Source: JBMONI01 sp049324575 (GTDB lineage Bacteria > Omnitrophota > Omnitrophia > Omnitrophales > Aquincolibacteriaceae). From it: DNA of 36,668 nucleotides. This document shows, piece by piece, positions 9,830 through 18,318 of the stretch. The stretch covers positions 1 through 36,668 of the forward strand of contig JBMONI010000033.1 of assembly GCA_049324575.1 (NCBI GenBank), written 5' to 3'. The notes below the pieces were generated by a model that saw only the letters and a program-made list of their open reading frames with translations, searched no databases and was not told the origin of the DNA. The position numbers and the translations under genes are program-made. The first letter of the stretch is position 1; each line of letters starts with the position of its first letter.

Positions 9830-11056
9830 ATGTCGATCGGCGTCGTCATAGCGGCGGGCGGTAGAAGCTCCCGATTCAAAAAAAGTCTTCTAGGGCTGGA
9901 AATGGGTCACCGTATTGCGGGCGCTGTCGACAAACTCCTCGCCCCTTTCCGTGGACAGCCGCTTATCGTTGAGACTGTGCGCTCTTTTCTCGAGGTCGGC
10001 GAGATCGAGGAAATCGCAGTTGCAGTTCCGCGGAGGCTTCTGAAGCGTGTTCGGTCCCTGTTCCAGCATTTGCGGGGAACGAAAATACGCGTTGTGACCG
10101 GGGGTAAGAACCGGTCGGAATCGGTCCTGGCGGGTCTCCAGGCAATGAGCTCCCGAATTAGCTGGGTGATGGTGCACGACGGCGCTCGGCCGCTTATTTC
10201 AAAAAGGGCGATCCGAAAACTCCTGCGCTATGCACGGCCCAACGCGAAGGCCGGAGCTATTTTGGCGAAGAAAGTCGTTCCGACCTTGAAAGAAGCGGAT
10301 CCGAGAGGCAAAGCCGTGGTTCGAACCGTGGACCGCTCCTGTTTGTGGGAAGCGGAAACCCCCCAACTGTTCCGAATCGATCTTCTTCGAAAGGCATTTC
10401 GAAACCGAAAAGAACGATCTTTGGCTACCGACGAAGCAATGCTCATGGAAGAAAACGGAACTTCCGTGCTTCTTGTCGAAAATAAAGATTGGAATCCCAA
10501 AGTTACGACCTCTCAGGATCTTGCCTTGATCCGGGCCTGTCAGGAGGGCCAATTGCGGCGAGAATTTCGGAATGGTTTCGGGAAGGATCTCCACCGTTTG
10601 GTTGGGGGAAGGCCTCTTTGGATTGGTGGGGTCCGGGTCCCAGCGCCGGTGGGATCCTTAGGACATTCGGATGGAGATGTGCTGATCCATGCCCTGATCG
10701 ATGCGTTGCTGGGGGCCATCGGAGAGGGGGATATCGGAGAACATTTTCCGGACAGTGGCTTGCGCTGGAAGAATGCGGATAGCCGTGTGCTCCTGAAAAA
10801 AACGCTTCAAAAAATCAAAAGCTTTGGCTGGAAAGTTGACGCGATCGATTCCGTGGTTTCGTTGGAACGGCCAAAGCTGCGATCTTATAAACAGGCCATT
10901 CGAAAAGCGCTTGGCCGGTGTCTCGAACTGCCTGTTGAACAAATTTCGGTCAAAGCAAAAACCGGAGAAGGGCTGGGCGAGATCGGCAAAGGACTTGCAA
11001 TCGCGGCCGAAGTTCTAGTGACGGTCAGCCGTGCCGCAGGGACGGAAAGTCTATGA
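9830..11056 (+). CDS. ispDF: Bifunctional IspD-IspF enzyme of the MEP isoprenoid pathway
   Basis: A 408-residue fusion. The N-terminal half (1-235) is IspD, which joins CTP to methylerythritol phosphate: VVIAAGG nucleotide-binding start, VMVHDGARPLIS, and TDEAMLMEENG near 205. The C-terminal half (about 245-400) is IspF, which cyclises CDP-ME 2-phosphate: the metal-ligand D-x-H is in GKDLHRL, HSDGDVLIHALIDALLGA carries the third ligand, and KAKTGEGLG closes the site. The middle step enzyme IspE is not in the window. The IspD glycine loop has about 15 extra residues between SSRF and the DKLL lysine. GAGG lies 8 bases before the ATG. The stop overlaps tmk by four bases. Confidence 0.93.
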   Translation: MSIGVVIAAGGRSSRFKKSLLGLEMGHRIAGAVDKLLAPFRGQPLIVETVRSFLEVGEIEEIAVAVPRRLLKRVRSLFQHLRGTKIRVVTGGKNRSESVLAGLQAMSSRISWVMVHDGARPLISKRAIRKLLRYARPNAKAGAILAKKVVPTLKEADPRGKAVVRTVDRSCLWEAETPQLFRIDLLRKAFRNRKERSLATDEAMLMEENGTSVLLVENKDWNPKVTTSQDLALIRACQEGQLRREFRNGFGKDLHRLVGGRPLWIGGVRVPAPVGSLGHSDGDVLIHALIDALLGAIGEGDIGEHFPDSGLRWKNADSRVLLKKTLQKIKSFGWKVDAIDSVVSLERPKLRSYKQAIRKALGRCLELPVEQISVKAKTGEGLGEIGKGLAIAAEVLVTVSRAAGTESL

Positions 11057-11682
11057 AAAGGCAGCGAAAGAAACATGGCTATTTCGTGACTTTTGAAGGG
11101 CCCGAGGGCAGTGGCAAGAGCACCCAGATTCGCCGACTTGCAAACGCGTTGAGGCAACGTCATTTCGAAGTCCAGATTTTTCGGGAACCGGGCGGAACAC
11201 GGATCAGCGAGGCGATCCGGCGAATTCTTCTGGATTTCAAGAATCAAAAATTGACGCCTGAAGTTGAATTGCTTTTGTATCTTGCGGCCCGAGCGCAGAT
11301 CGTGGATGAAAAGATCCGGCCTGCGCTCAAACGCAGACAAATCGTCATTTGTGATCGCTTTGAAGATTCTACCTGGGCATATCAGGGCTTCGGCCGCGGT
11401 TTCTCGCTCGGACTGATCCGAAGCATGAGTCTTTTTGCTCGGGGAGACCTAGTGCCGGACCGGACATTTTTTCTTGATTTAGATCCCCGCGAAGGTTTTC
11501 GTCGAATCGGGCGCCGCGACCGCATGGAAAAACAATCGATGGTTTTTCACCATAAGGTCCGCCGGGGTTATCGCAAACTTGCGCGGATGTTCCCAAAACG
11601 GATCATGACTCTTGCGGCGAGGGTGCCTGAGGAGCTTCTTGCCAGAAAGGTTCTGGAGGCAGTTCTTTATGATCTGGGATGA
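11053..11682 (+). CDS. tmk: Thymidylate kinase
   Basis: A 209-residue dTMP kinase that makes dTDP from dTMP with ATP. The P-loop GPEGSGKST is at about residues 17-25, the substrate-binding FREPGGT near 43, the DRFEDSTWAYQGFGRG motif near 99, and RVPEE near the C-terminus. The start ATG overlaps the ispDF stop (ATGA), indicating coupled translation. The next gene (DNA polymerase III delta') also overlaps it, the common tmk-holB pairing seen in many bacteria. Confidence 0.95.
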   Translation: MKRQRKKHGYFVTFEGPEGSGKSTQIRRLANALRQRHFEVQIFREPGGTRISEAIRRILLDFKNQKLTPEVELLLYLAARAQIVDEKIRPALKRRQIVICDRFEDSTWAYQGFGRGFSLGLIRSMSLFARGDLVPDRTFFLDLDPREGFRRIGRRDRMEKQSMVFHHKVRRGYRKLARMFPKRIMTLAARVPEELLARKVLEAVLYDLG

Positions 11683-12487
11683 GCTTCATGGACAACCGTT
11701 GGCCTCGAAATTGTTCCAGGCTCATGCGGTGTCCCGACGGTTTTCGAACGCTTATTTGATTACGGGAGCCGACACCGAATTGCGGGAAAAGGTCGCGGCT
11801 GTCTTTGCGGCGGCTATCGTTACTGCGCATGGAAGAGAGCGAGCGGACAAAGAAAACGAATGTTTGCGAAAGATCCGTGAAAGGAATCACCCTGATGTCC
11901 TGTGGACGGCGGATCATGATGAGCGGAGCGTCAAGATCGAGGAAATAAAAAAAACGATCGAATGGGCATCCCTCAAACCCTACGAATCCGAGTACAAAGC
12001 GGTGATCATGCGGAGCGCGGAAAGGATGACCCTGGAAGCCGCGAACGCACTTTTGAAGGTCTTGGAAGAGCCGCCGCGCAATACGGTTTTTTGCCTTTTA
12101 TGCGAAAATCGTTCGCATTTGATCGAGACGATCCAGTCCCGGGTTTTTGAGGTCAGGCTGCGTATGCTAGGGGCCGAGGAACCTCAACCTTTCTTGGCCG
12201 ATAGGGGAGCGGAATCATGGGAGGATTATTTGGATCATTATCAAGGAGAGGATCGAGAAACATTGAATGATGTTCTGACAGGTCTTTTGAACGGATTCCG
12301 ACGCAAGATCACCACGATCACTTCAGCCGGCGGGCCTGAGGCCGATTACGGGCCTTGGTTGAAATCCATGGATGTGATTTACGAGACGATGGAGGCTGTC
12401 GCGGCGAATGTAAATATCAAACTTTGCCTTACACGACTGGCCATGCATTTGAGACGGATTGAAAAAGAGGGAGCATGGACCGCATGA
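11669..12487 (+). CDS. holB: DNA polymerase III delta' subunit (clamp-loader component)
   Basis: A 272-residue clamp-loader-like protein. Family features are the NAYLITGAD start of the AAA-like fold, HPDVLW, KIEEIKKTIEWASLKPYESE, the arginine/sensor region ERMTLEAANALLKVLEEPP, and LIETIQSRVFEVRL. No Walker A lysine is present (TGADTELREK), normal for delta' subunits that do not hydrolyse ATP, and the usual SRC motif reads SRV. The ATG at 11669 has GGAGG 9 bases upstream; the longer frame from 11612 lies inside tmk and is rejected. It overlaps tmk by 14 bases and metG by 4 (or 13) bases. Confidence 0.87.
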   Translation: MIWDELHGQPLASKLFQAHAVSRRFSNAYLITGADTELREKVAAVFAAAIVTAHGRERADKENECLRKIRERNHPDVLWTADHDERSVKIEEIKKTIEWASLKPYESEYKAVIMRSAERMTLEAANALLKVLEEPPRNTVFCLLCENRSHLIETIQSRVFEVRLRMLGAEEPQPFLADRGAESWEDYLDHYQGEDRETLNDVLTGLLNGFRRKITTITSAGGPEADYGPWLKSMDVIYETMEAVAANVNIKLCLTRLAMHLRRIEKEGAWTA

Positions 12488-14028
12488 GTCAAAAGAACTT
12501 TTATATTACGACCCCTTTGTACTATGTGAACGCAAAACCACATATCGGACACGCTTATACCAACGTGCTCTGCGATTGTTTTGCGCGGCACCGCCGCTTT
12601 TGGGGTGAAAAGACTTTCTTTCTTACGGGAACGGACGAGCACGGGACCAAGATCGAACAAGCCGCGAAAAACCAGGGGATGGAGCCCAAGGCTTATGTCG
12701 ATTCCATGGTGCCGCAATTCAAGGCTTTGTGGAAAAAACTCGAGGTCCGCTATGACTATTTCATCCGCACAACGGATGCCGACCATAAAGCGGTAGTATG
12801 CCGGGTTCTTTCGGATCTCGAAGCGAAAGGAGAAATCTATAAGGCTCGCTACAAGGGATGGTATTCGATCCAGGACGAGACTTTTTATACCGCGACCCAA
12901 GTGCGTGAGGGTTTTGCCGAGGGGGTCGGCGGGAACTTGATCGAGATTGAGGAGGAGAACTATTTTTTTAAACTCTCCCGCTATCAGTCGTGGTTGATCG
13001 AGCATATCCAGCGCCATCCCGAATTTATTCAACCGGAAATGCGCAGGAATGAGATCCTCGGTTTTTTGAAAGAGCCTCTTGAGGACCTGTGTATTACACG
13101 ACCCCGTTCGCGATTGCGATGGGGGATCGATTTCCCCAGCTCTCCGGATCATGTGACCTATGTTTGGTTCGATGCGCTCCTCAATTACATCAGCGCGGTG
13201 AAATATGCTCTGGATCCGGATTTTTTCAGAGCCCATTGGCCGGCGGATCTGCATGTGATCGGGAAGGATATTATCCGTCATCATGCGGTCTTTTGGCCGA
13301 TTATGCTCCAGGCCTGCGGGATCGAGCTGCCGACCACTGTTTTGGCTCACGGCTGGTGGACGATGGCGGGCGCTAAAATGTCAAAATCGAAAGGCAATAT
13401 TGTTGATCCTGCTTTACTCTCAGATAAGTATGGGGTCGATGCGTTCCGTTATTTCCTTTTGCATGAGGTTACGCTCGGCATGGACGGAGCTTATTCCGAA
13501 GATCTTCTGCGCGAGCGTTATACCAAGGACCTCGCGAACGATCTTGGCAATCTTTGGCATCGCTTCGCCTCTATGCTGGAAAAGTATTTCGATTCGGAGA
13601 TCCAAGCCCAGGCAGACTGGACGGTCCCCCTCCTTCAACAGGTCCGGAAGCTTTCTGCGGAAGTGGACCGCTGTTTGCGCGTGCATGATCCCCGGGGTGC
13701 GCTGGATCTGCTATGGAAGGCCATTACGGCGGGAAACCAGTATGTCGAAGAGACCAAACCATGGGTGTTGGCAAAAGATCCGAAGCGCCGGGAGGAACTT
13801 GCAAAAGTTCTCTCGAATCTCGCGGAAGCGATTGCCCATGTCGCCGTCCTCCTCGATTTTTTCATGCCTCAAACGGCATCCAGGATCTGCGAACGCATGG
13901 GATTGCTCGGCGCCGGCCAGGTCGCGACGGCAGTAACGTACGGAGAACCATGGATCCGCTCAGGCCAAAAGGTTCTGCGGGGCGAGCCCCTTTTTCCCAA
14001 GCTAGACGACGAGGTCCCCCGTGCCTGA
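12484..14028 (+). CDS. metG: Methionyl-tRNA synthetase
   Basis: A 514-residue class I synthetase that charges tRNA-Met. YITTPLYYVNAKPHIGHAYT holds the HIGH-type motif (HIGH, near residue 21), TGTDEHGTKIEQAA follows, WFDALLNYISA lies mid-domain, and AKMSKSKGN near 298 is the KMSKS loop. The connective region shows no Cys pairs, so it lacks the zinc knuckle, and no C-terminal tRNA-binding (EMAP-like) domain is present. ATG at 12484 is favoured because GGAG ends 10 bases before it; the ATG at 12475 is only one base from the same site. It overlaps holB and is followed with overlap by a CPBP protease gene. Confidence 0.95.
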   Translation: MSQKNFYITTPLYYVNAKPHIGHAYTNVLCDCFARHRRFWGEKTFFLTGTDEHGTKIEQAAKNQGMEPKAYVDSMVPQFKALWKKLEVRYDYFIRTTDADHKAVVCRVLSDLEAKGEIYKARYKGWYSIQDETFYTATQVREGFAEGVGGNLIEIEEENYFFKLSRYQSWLIEHIQRHPEFIQPEMRRNEILGFLKEPLEDLCITRPRSRLRWGIDFPSSPDHVTYVWFDALLNYISAVKYALDPDFFRAHWPADLHVIGKDIIRHHAVFWPIMLQACGIELPTTVLAHGWWTMAGAKMSKSKGNIVDPALLSDKYGVDAFRYFLLHEVTLGMDGAYSEDLLRERYTKDLANDLGNLWHRFASMLEKYFDSEIQAQADWTVPLLQQVRKLSAEVDRCLRVHDPRGALDLLWKAITAGNQYVEETKPWVLAKDPKRREELAKVLSNLAEAIAHVAVLLDFFMPQTASRICERMGLLGAGQVATAVTYGEPWIRSGQKVLRGEPLFPKLDDEVPRA

Positions 14029-15106
14029 ACTTATCATGCCGGGACATGTCCGTTATGCAAAGGCCTACGGTATTCTTTTCGTTGTGCTGTTGCTTTTGAT
14101 TGCCCTCTTTCATTTTTTCTATCCCGAGAAAATCGCCTCCCGGGAAAGCTCGCAAGAGATTTCTTCGTTCAAGCAGGCCGAAGCGGACTGGAATGAAACC
14201 ATGAGATCCGAGAAGGCCCTGCAGGAGTATCTTGCCGAAAAACCTTTCCTCCGGGTGCTCTATGCGCTGTTTTCGGCGACCCTGATCGGTGTTTTCGGGT
14301 TCGGCCTCATTTTCGACGGTCTTTTTATTGCAAGTCCGAGATGGCGGCGTTCATGGGTCCGCCCGCCTCCATCCGAGAATCCGGTTTGGTCTTTTGCCAT
14401 GATCGCAAAAGTGGCGGTGCTTTGGATCCTGGTCGGGGCTTTCCTCACCCTCCTTTTTTATGCCCTGCATTACGCAAAGGTAAGGATCTCCTCGAATGCT
14501 GCGGCGCTTTTCCATACGACAGCGATGCAAGTAACCGCTCTCGTTTTGATCTATCATGTTTTGCGTGAAACAGGGAACCGCTGGAAGGATCTTGGTTTTT
14601 CGATCCCATCTAAACAAATCCTGCGTGAGATCGGGGCAGGGCTCATGGCCTATCTTGCGATATTACCGGTTTTTCTGCTTGTCATTCTTATCATGCTTGC
14701 GATCTCGAAACTCCTGGCCCAGGAGCCGCCGCCGCATCCGCTGGTTGAAATCTTTCTGGAAGAAGGAAAACGTTCCCCTTTCCTTGTTTTTTATTCGGTC
14801 ATCCTGGCCAGCGTGTTGGGGCCAGTAGTCGAGGAGGTCTTTTTTCGCGGGTTTTGCTATAACATCGTCAAGGCCAAATGGGGCCGTATCGCTGCGGCTA
14901 TCGGGACGGCTTTTGCCTTTGCCTGGATTCATCAGAACCAATTTTCTTTTATTCCGATCTTTATCTTGGGACTTGCTTTGGCTTTTCTCTATGAAGCGAG
15001 GAAAAACCTTTGGGCACCGATGACTCTTCATGTCGCTCATAATGTGTTCTTCATGGCTTATTTTTTCATTGCCAAGACGATGATCTCGGATTACGGGAAT
15101 CTCTAA
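14021..15106 (+). CDS. CPBP-family intramembrane metalloprotease (CAAX protease/Abi type)
   Basis: A 361-residue membrane protein with about eight hydrophobic segments. The family's three motifs are present: EEVFFRG near residue 272 (EExxxR), FAWIHQNQF near 305 (second metal-site histidine) and HVAHNVFF near 343. CPBP members are glutamic-type intramembrane proteases linked to protein maturation or to self-immunity, and substrates can rarely be predicted. The start is GTG at 14021 with GAGG six bases upstream, overlapping the metG stop; an ATG at 14036 is an alternative. An extra soluble loop of about 45 residues lies after the first membrane segment. Confidence 0.87.
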   Translation: MPELIMPGHVRYAKAYGILFVVLLLLIALFHFFYPEKIASRESSQEISSFKQAEADWNETMRSEKALQEYLAEKPFLRVLYALFSATLIGVFGFGLIFDGLFIASPRWRRSWVRPPPSENPVWSFAMIAKVAVLWILVGAFLTLLFYALHYAKVRISSNAAALFHTTAMQVTALVLIYHVLRETGNRWKDLGFSIPSKQILREIGAGLMAYLAILPVFLLVILIMLAISKLLAQEPPPHPLVEIFLEEGKRSPFLVFYSVILASVLGPVVEEVFFRGFCYNIVKAKWGRIAAAIGTAFAFAWIHQNQFSFIPIFILGLALAFLYEARKNLWAPMTLHVAHNVFFMAYFFIAKTMISDYGNL

Positions 15107-15126
15107 AAGCAGGCAAGGAGACGACA

Positions 15127-16176
15127 GTGGCAGATCTCAGGCCTTTTTATTTCAAAAAAAACGTTCTGCGCGTTTTGGATCAAACGGAACTTCCCGGCAA
15201 AGAGCATTGGATCTCGTGCCGCCAGGCGAGCGACGTTCATCATGCGATCCGATCCATGGCGGTTCGTGGTGCGCCGGCGATTGGTTTAGCGGCGGCCTAC
15301 GGCCTTTATCTCGGGGTGCGTGGATTTCGGGGAGGCCGGGAAGATTTTTTCATCCGGTTGGAAAAAGTCGCGGAAGAACTCAAAAGAGCCCGGCCTACGG
15401 GAGTCAACCTTCAACATGCGGTCGATGCTGGCGTCCGATACTTGAAAATCCAGCGGGGGAATAGTGTGGCTCAACTTCAGAAAAAACTTTTGGCCTATGC
15501 TCGAGTTGGAGAAGAGAGGGATCGAGCCGATTGCAAAAGGATGGGCCGGATCGGAGCACGGCTTTTTAGGACGGGCGCGAGGCTCCTGACCTATTGCAAT
15601 GCCGGCGGTTATGCGACTTCGGGTTATGGGACCGCGTTGGGTGTGATCTACGCTTGCAAACAATCCGGGAAACAAGTCCATGTTTTTGCGTGTGAAACAC
15701 GCCCTTATCTTCAGGGTGCGCGGCTGACCGCTTTGGAGTTGAGAAAAAGCGGAATTCCGGTGACCTTAATCTGCGATAATATGGCTGCAAGTCTCATGAC
15801 GGCGGGAAGGGTCGACGGGGTCGTGGTTGGTGCCGATCGCATTGCATTGAACGGCGATACCGCTAACAAGATCGGGACTTATGCCCTCGCTGTTTTGGCG
15901 CGGTATCACCATATCCCTTTTTATGTGGCCGCACCGCTTCAAACCTTTGATTTCAAGATCGGGAGTGGGAAAGATATTCCCATCGAGATCCGACCTTCAA
16001 AAGAATTGACCCACTGGCGAGGGAAGGCCGTAGCGGCCAGTGGGATCAAAACCTGGAACCCGTCTTTCGATGTGACTCCGGCGGAGTTGATCACCGCATT
16101 CATTACGGAACGAGGGTTGGTCCGGCCGCCTTATTCACCGACGATTCGAGCCATGAAACGGTGTGATGATGGGTGA
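15127..16176 (+). CDS. mtnA: S-methyl-5-thioribose-1-phosphate isomerase-like protein
   Basis: A 349-residue eIF2B-related sugar-phosphate isomerase that converts methylthioribose 1-phosphate to the ribulose form in methionine salvage. MAVRGAPAIGLAAAYG is near residue 43, the catalytic Cys is expected at C157 in LTYCNAGG followed by GYGTALGVI, and the catalytic Asp near D237 in VVGADRIALNGDTANKIGT. The start is GTG with AAGGAGA about 7 bases upstream. The usual salvage partners (mtnN, mtnP, mtnBCD) are not adjacent, so a ribose 1,5-bisphosphate isomerase-like role cannot be excluded. It overlaps thiL. Confidence 0.9.
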   Translation: MADLRPFYFKKNVLRVLDQTELPGKEHWISCRQASDVHHAIRSMAVRGAPAIGLAAAYGLYLGVRGFRGGREDFFIRLEKVAEELKRARPTGVNLQHAVDAGVRYLKIQRGNSVAQLQKKLLAYARVGEERDRADCKRMGRIGARLFRTGARLLTYCNAGGYATSGYGTALGVIYACKQSGKQVHVFACETRPYLQGARLTALELRKSGIPVTLICDNMAASLMTAGRVDGVVVGADRIALNGDTANKIGTYALAVLARYHHIPFYVAAPLQTFDFKIGSGKDIPIEIRPSKELTHWRGKAVAASGIKTWNPSFDVTPAELITAFITERGLVRPPYSPTIRAMKRCDDG

Positions 16177-17101
16177 ATTCGAATTACTCAAGAGGATTCG
16201 GCATGCGATCCCGCGCAAACTTCAGCTCGCATGTGGGCTTGAAGATGATGCGGCGTGGTTTCCTCCGCCTTGCGGAAAAAAGCTTTTGTGGACGACCGAT
16301 CTTCTTGTCGAAGGGATTGATTTTCGTCTGGACATGAGCGGTCCCGAACGAATTGGAGCAAAAGCCCTTGGGGTGAACTTAAGTGATATTGCGGCCATGG
16401 GGGGGCGGCCTTTGGCTTTTGTCATCAGCCTTGGGCTTCCGAGAAAAGTATCGGCGCGTTGGGTTTCGGCCTTTTATAAGGGGCTGATGCGAATGGCTCA
16501 CCGTTTCAAGGTGAAGTGCGCGGGAGGCGATCTCTCCCGTGCCGAGCAGATCACGATCGCAGTGGCTGTATTGGGATACGCCGACGGATCGCCGATCGCA
16601 CGAAGTGGGGCGCGTCCTGGAGATTGGATCGGGGTGACCGGGGCGTTGGGTGGGTCGATCGCGGGACGGCATTTGAGTTTTATCCCGCGCTTGGAGGAAG
16701 CGGACCTGCTGGTCCAATATGCCCGACCGACCGCCATGATCGATCTTTCAGACGGATTATGGCAGGATCTCGAGCATATTTTGGAGCAATCACGGGTGAG
16801 TGCGGAGATCGAATTGACAAGGGTTCCGATCAGTCCCTCGGCTCGAAAGCTTGCGCAAGGATGCCGGCAGCAAGCTCTGCAAAAAGCCTTAACCGACGGA
16901 GAAGATTTTGAACTTCTGTTTACGGTATCGCCCCGAAAAAAGGCCTGGCTTGACCGGCATTGGGCTTCGCGTTGTCCACAGACGCCGATCCATTGGATCG
17001 GACGGGTCGTTCGGGGCGGCCGGTTTCGTGCCCGTTGGAAATGCAATGGAAAACCGGTTCAGCTCCGCTTCCGGGTTAAAGGTTTTGACCATTTTTCATG
17101 A
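16166..17101 (+). CDS. thiL: Thiamine-monophosphate kinase
   Basis: A 311-residue member of the PurM/ThiL ATP-binding superfamily that phosphorylates thiamine phosphate to thiamine pyrophosphate. The metal-binding GLEDDAAW near residue 26, TTDLLVEGIDF near 46, GVNLSDIAAMGGRPLAF near 70, CAGGDLSRA near 115, DLSDGLWQDL near 193 and LTDGEDFELLF near 240 are all in the family order. The ATG is uncertain among GTG 16163, ATG 16166 and ATG 16169, all inside the mtnA stop region; no Shine-Dalgarno decides. The stop overlaps tsaE (ATGA). Confidence 0.93.
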   Translation: MMGEFELLKRIRHAIPRKLQLACGLEDDAAWFPPPCGKKLLWTTDLLVEGIDFRLDMSGPERIGAKALGVNLSDIAAMGGRPLAFVISLGLPRKVSARWVSAFYKGLMRMAHRFKVKCAGGDLSRAEQITIAVAVLGYADGSPIARSGARPGDWIGVTGALGGSIAGRHLSFIPRLEEADLLVQYARPTAMIDLSDGLWQDLEHILEQSRVSAEIELTRVPISPSARKLAQGCRQQALQKALTDGEDFELLFTVSPRKKAWLDRHWASRCPQTPIHWIGRVVRGGRFRARWKCNGKPVQLRFRVKGFDHFS

Positions 17102-17595
17102 AACCGTGCCGACATTTCTATTCGAGCTCGCCGGACGAAACTTTGCGCTTTGCCGCGGAATTCGCGGGGTCCCTTCAGCAAGGGGACTGCATTGCGTTGG
17201 AGGGAAATCTTGGTGCCGGGAAAACGCAGTTCGTAAAAGGGATCGCGGAAGGGCTTGGATTCGGGGATCCCGATCAGGTGAAGAGCCCGACTTTTGTCCT
17301 GTTGCATGTTTATCCGGCGCGTTTAAGGGTGTATCATCTAGATTGCTATCGCCTTCGCTCGGGAAAAGAACTAGGAGATCTCGGGTTCGATGAATTTTCC
17401 CGCGATCCTCAGGGAGTGACTTGCATTGAGTGGGCCGATCGTGTGCGGCGGTTTTTACCATTGCCCCGTTACGAGGTTTCTCTCAAGATCGTAGGGGAGA
17501 AGGCTCGCAAGATCATGGTCCGGAAGATCTCGGAGGGTTCGAGGGGCCGGCGCCGAGTGCTGCGCGGACGACCGAAGAAAGCGAGTAAGGGATGA
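17098..17595 (+). CDS. tsaE: tRNA threonylcarbamoyladenosine ATPase TsaE
   Basis: A 165-residue P-loop protein of the TsaBDE complex that makes the t6A modification at A37 of ANN-decoding tRNAs. Walker A GNLGAGKT is near residue 35, KSPTFVLLHVY near 62, YHLDCYRL near 80 and CIEWADRV near 108. About 25 extra C-terminal residues are strongly basic (GRRRVLRGRPKK), which is unusual and may touch RNA. It is coupled to thiL upstream and the TPR gene downstream by four-base overlaps. tsaB and tsaD are not in the window. Confidence 0.93.
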   Translation: MKPCRHFYSSSPDETLRFAAEFAGSLQQGDCIALEGNLGAGKTQFVKGIAEGLGFGDPDQVKSPTFVLLHVYPARLRVYHLDCYRLRSGKELGDLGFDEFSRDPQGVTCIEWADRVRRFLPLPRYEVSLKIVGEKARKIMVRKISEGSRGRRRVLRGRPKKASKG

Positions 17596-17978
17596 AGAGC
17601 AAAAAAGAACTTGAGTTTGAGATGGCTTTTTTTGAAGGGATTCTCAAAGAAAAGCCGCTTCATGTGGATGCGCTGAAAAGACTCGCTGAAACGTACTCAA
17701 AAGTCGGGGAGTATCGGAAAGGTTTGGAGTTGGATCTGCGTCTCGTTCGTTTATGCGGCGACGATCCCCTGGCGCATTATAATTTAGCCTGCAGTTATGC
17801 ATTGATTCAGGAAAAGGAGAAAGCCATCCGCGCGCTTCAATGCGCTTGCCGGCTGGGCTATGATGATTTTGGGTATATGCTGATGGATCAGGACCTGCGA
17901 GGGCTCCACGGTGATGCAAAATTCCGCGCGCTGATCGAACAGGAAGCCAGGAAGAAAAAACCGCTTCAGCGAGAATGA
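17592..17978 (+). CDS. Small TPR-repeat protein
   Basis: A 128-residue soluble protein with two to three tetratricopeptide helix pairs: VDALKRLAETYSKVGEYRKG around residue 20-40 and DPLAHYNLACSYALIQEKEK around 55-75. The C-terminal sequence with DQDLRGLHGDAKFRALIEQ is the degenerate end-of-TPR pattern seen in many small bacterial proteins. No signal peptide is seen. It probably serves as a protein-binding scaffold; the partner is unknown. The start overlaps the tsaE stop (ATGA), so they are translated together. Confidence 0.8.
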   Translation: MKSKKELEFEMAFFEGILKEKPLHVDALKRLAETYSKVGEYRKGLELDLRLVRLCGDDPLAHYNLACSYALIQEKEKAIRALQCACRLGYDDFGYMLMDQDLRGLHGDAKFRALIEQEARKKKPLQRE

Positions 17979-18009
17979 AACGGAATGCCGGGAAAGAGGA
18001 GGAGGGGCG

Positions 18010-18276
18010 ATGAAGATTAAGATCGAACATCCAGATCAGAATCAACTCAAACAACGCGGGGTCTTTACTTGGCCGATATGGCAGAAAGAACCTTCGGTTT
18101 TTAATTGGTTCTATGAAGCCAATGAACAGTGTTATTTATTGGAAGGAAAAGTCACCGTTAAGACTGTGGAAGGGGAAGTCTCCTTCGGGCAAGGGGATTT
18201 TGTAGTTTTTCCGAAGGGGCTTCAATGTGTTTGGACGATCCATGAGCGTGTCCGAAAACATTACGCTTTTTTCTAG
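18010..18276 (+). CDS. Small cupin-domain protein
   Basis: An 88-residue single cupin domain of the DUF861/cupin_3 type. The visible pattern is WPIWQKEPSVFNWFYEANEQ, then CYLLEGKVTVKT, GEVSFGQGDFVVFPKGLQCVW, a small beta-barrel. Metal-ligand histidines of classical cupins are not obvious; the Glu in EANEQCYLLEGKV takes the expected position. Function is not predictable. AGGAGGGGCG directly precedes the ATG, a strong ribosome site, in contrast to its neighbours. Confidence 0.8.
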   Translation: MKIKIEHPDQNQLKQRGVFTWPIWQKEPSVFNWFYEANEQCYLLEGKVTVKTVEGEVSFGQGDFVVFPKGLQCVWTIHERVRKHYAFF

Positions 18277-18318
18277 CGGGGAGAATTCCGAAATGCCTAA
18301 CGATATCAAGAGGTGCTG

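Noticed and set aside
11669..12487. Loss of the Walker A motif in the clamp-loader gene as a sign of decay
   Set aside because: Delta' subunits normally lack a working P-loop; the rest of the fold is intact.
12379..13350. 323-residue minus-strand open frame over holB/metG
   Set aside because: It is antisense to metG, whose HIGH and KMSKS motifs prove the plus-strand frame.
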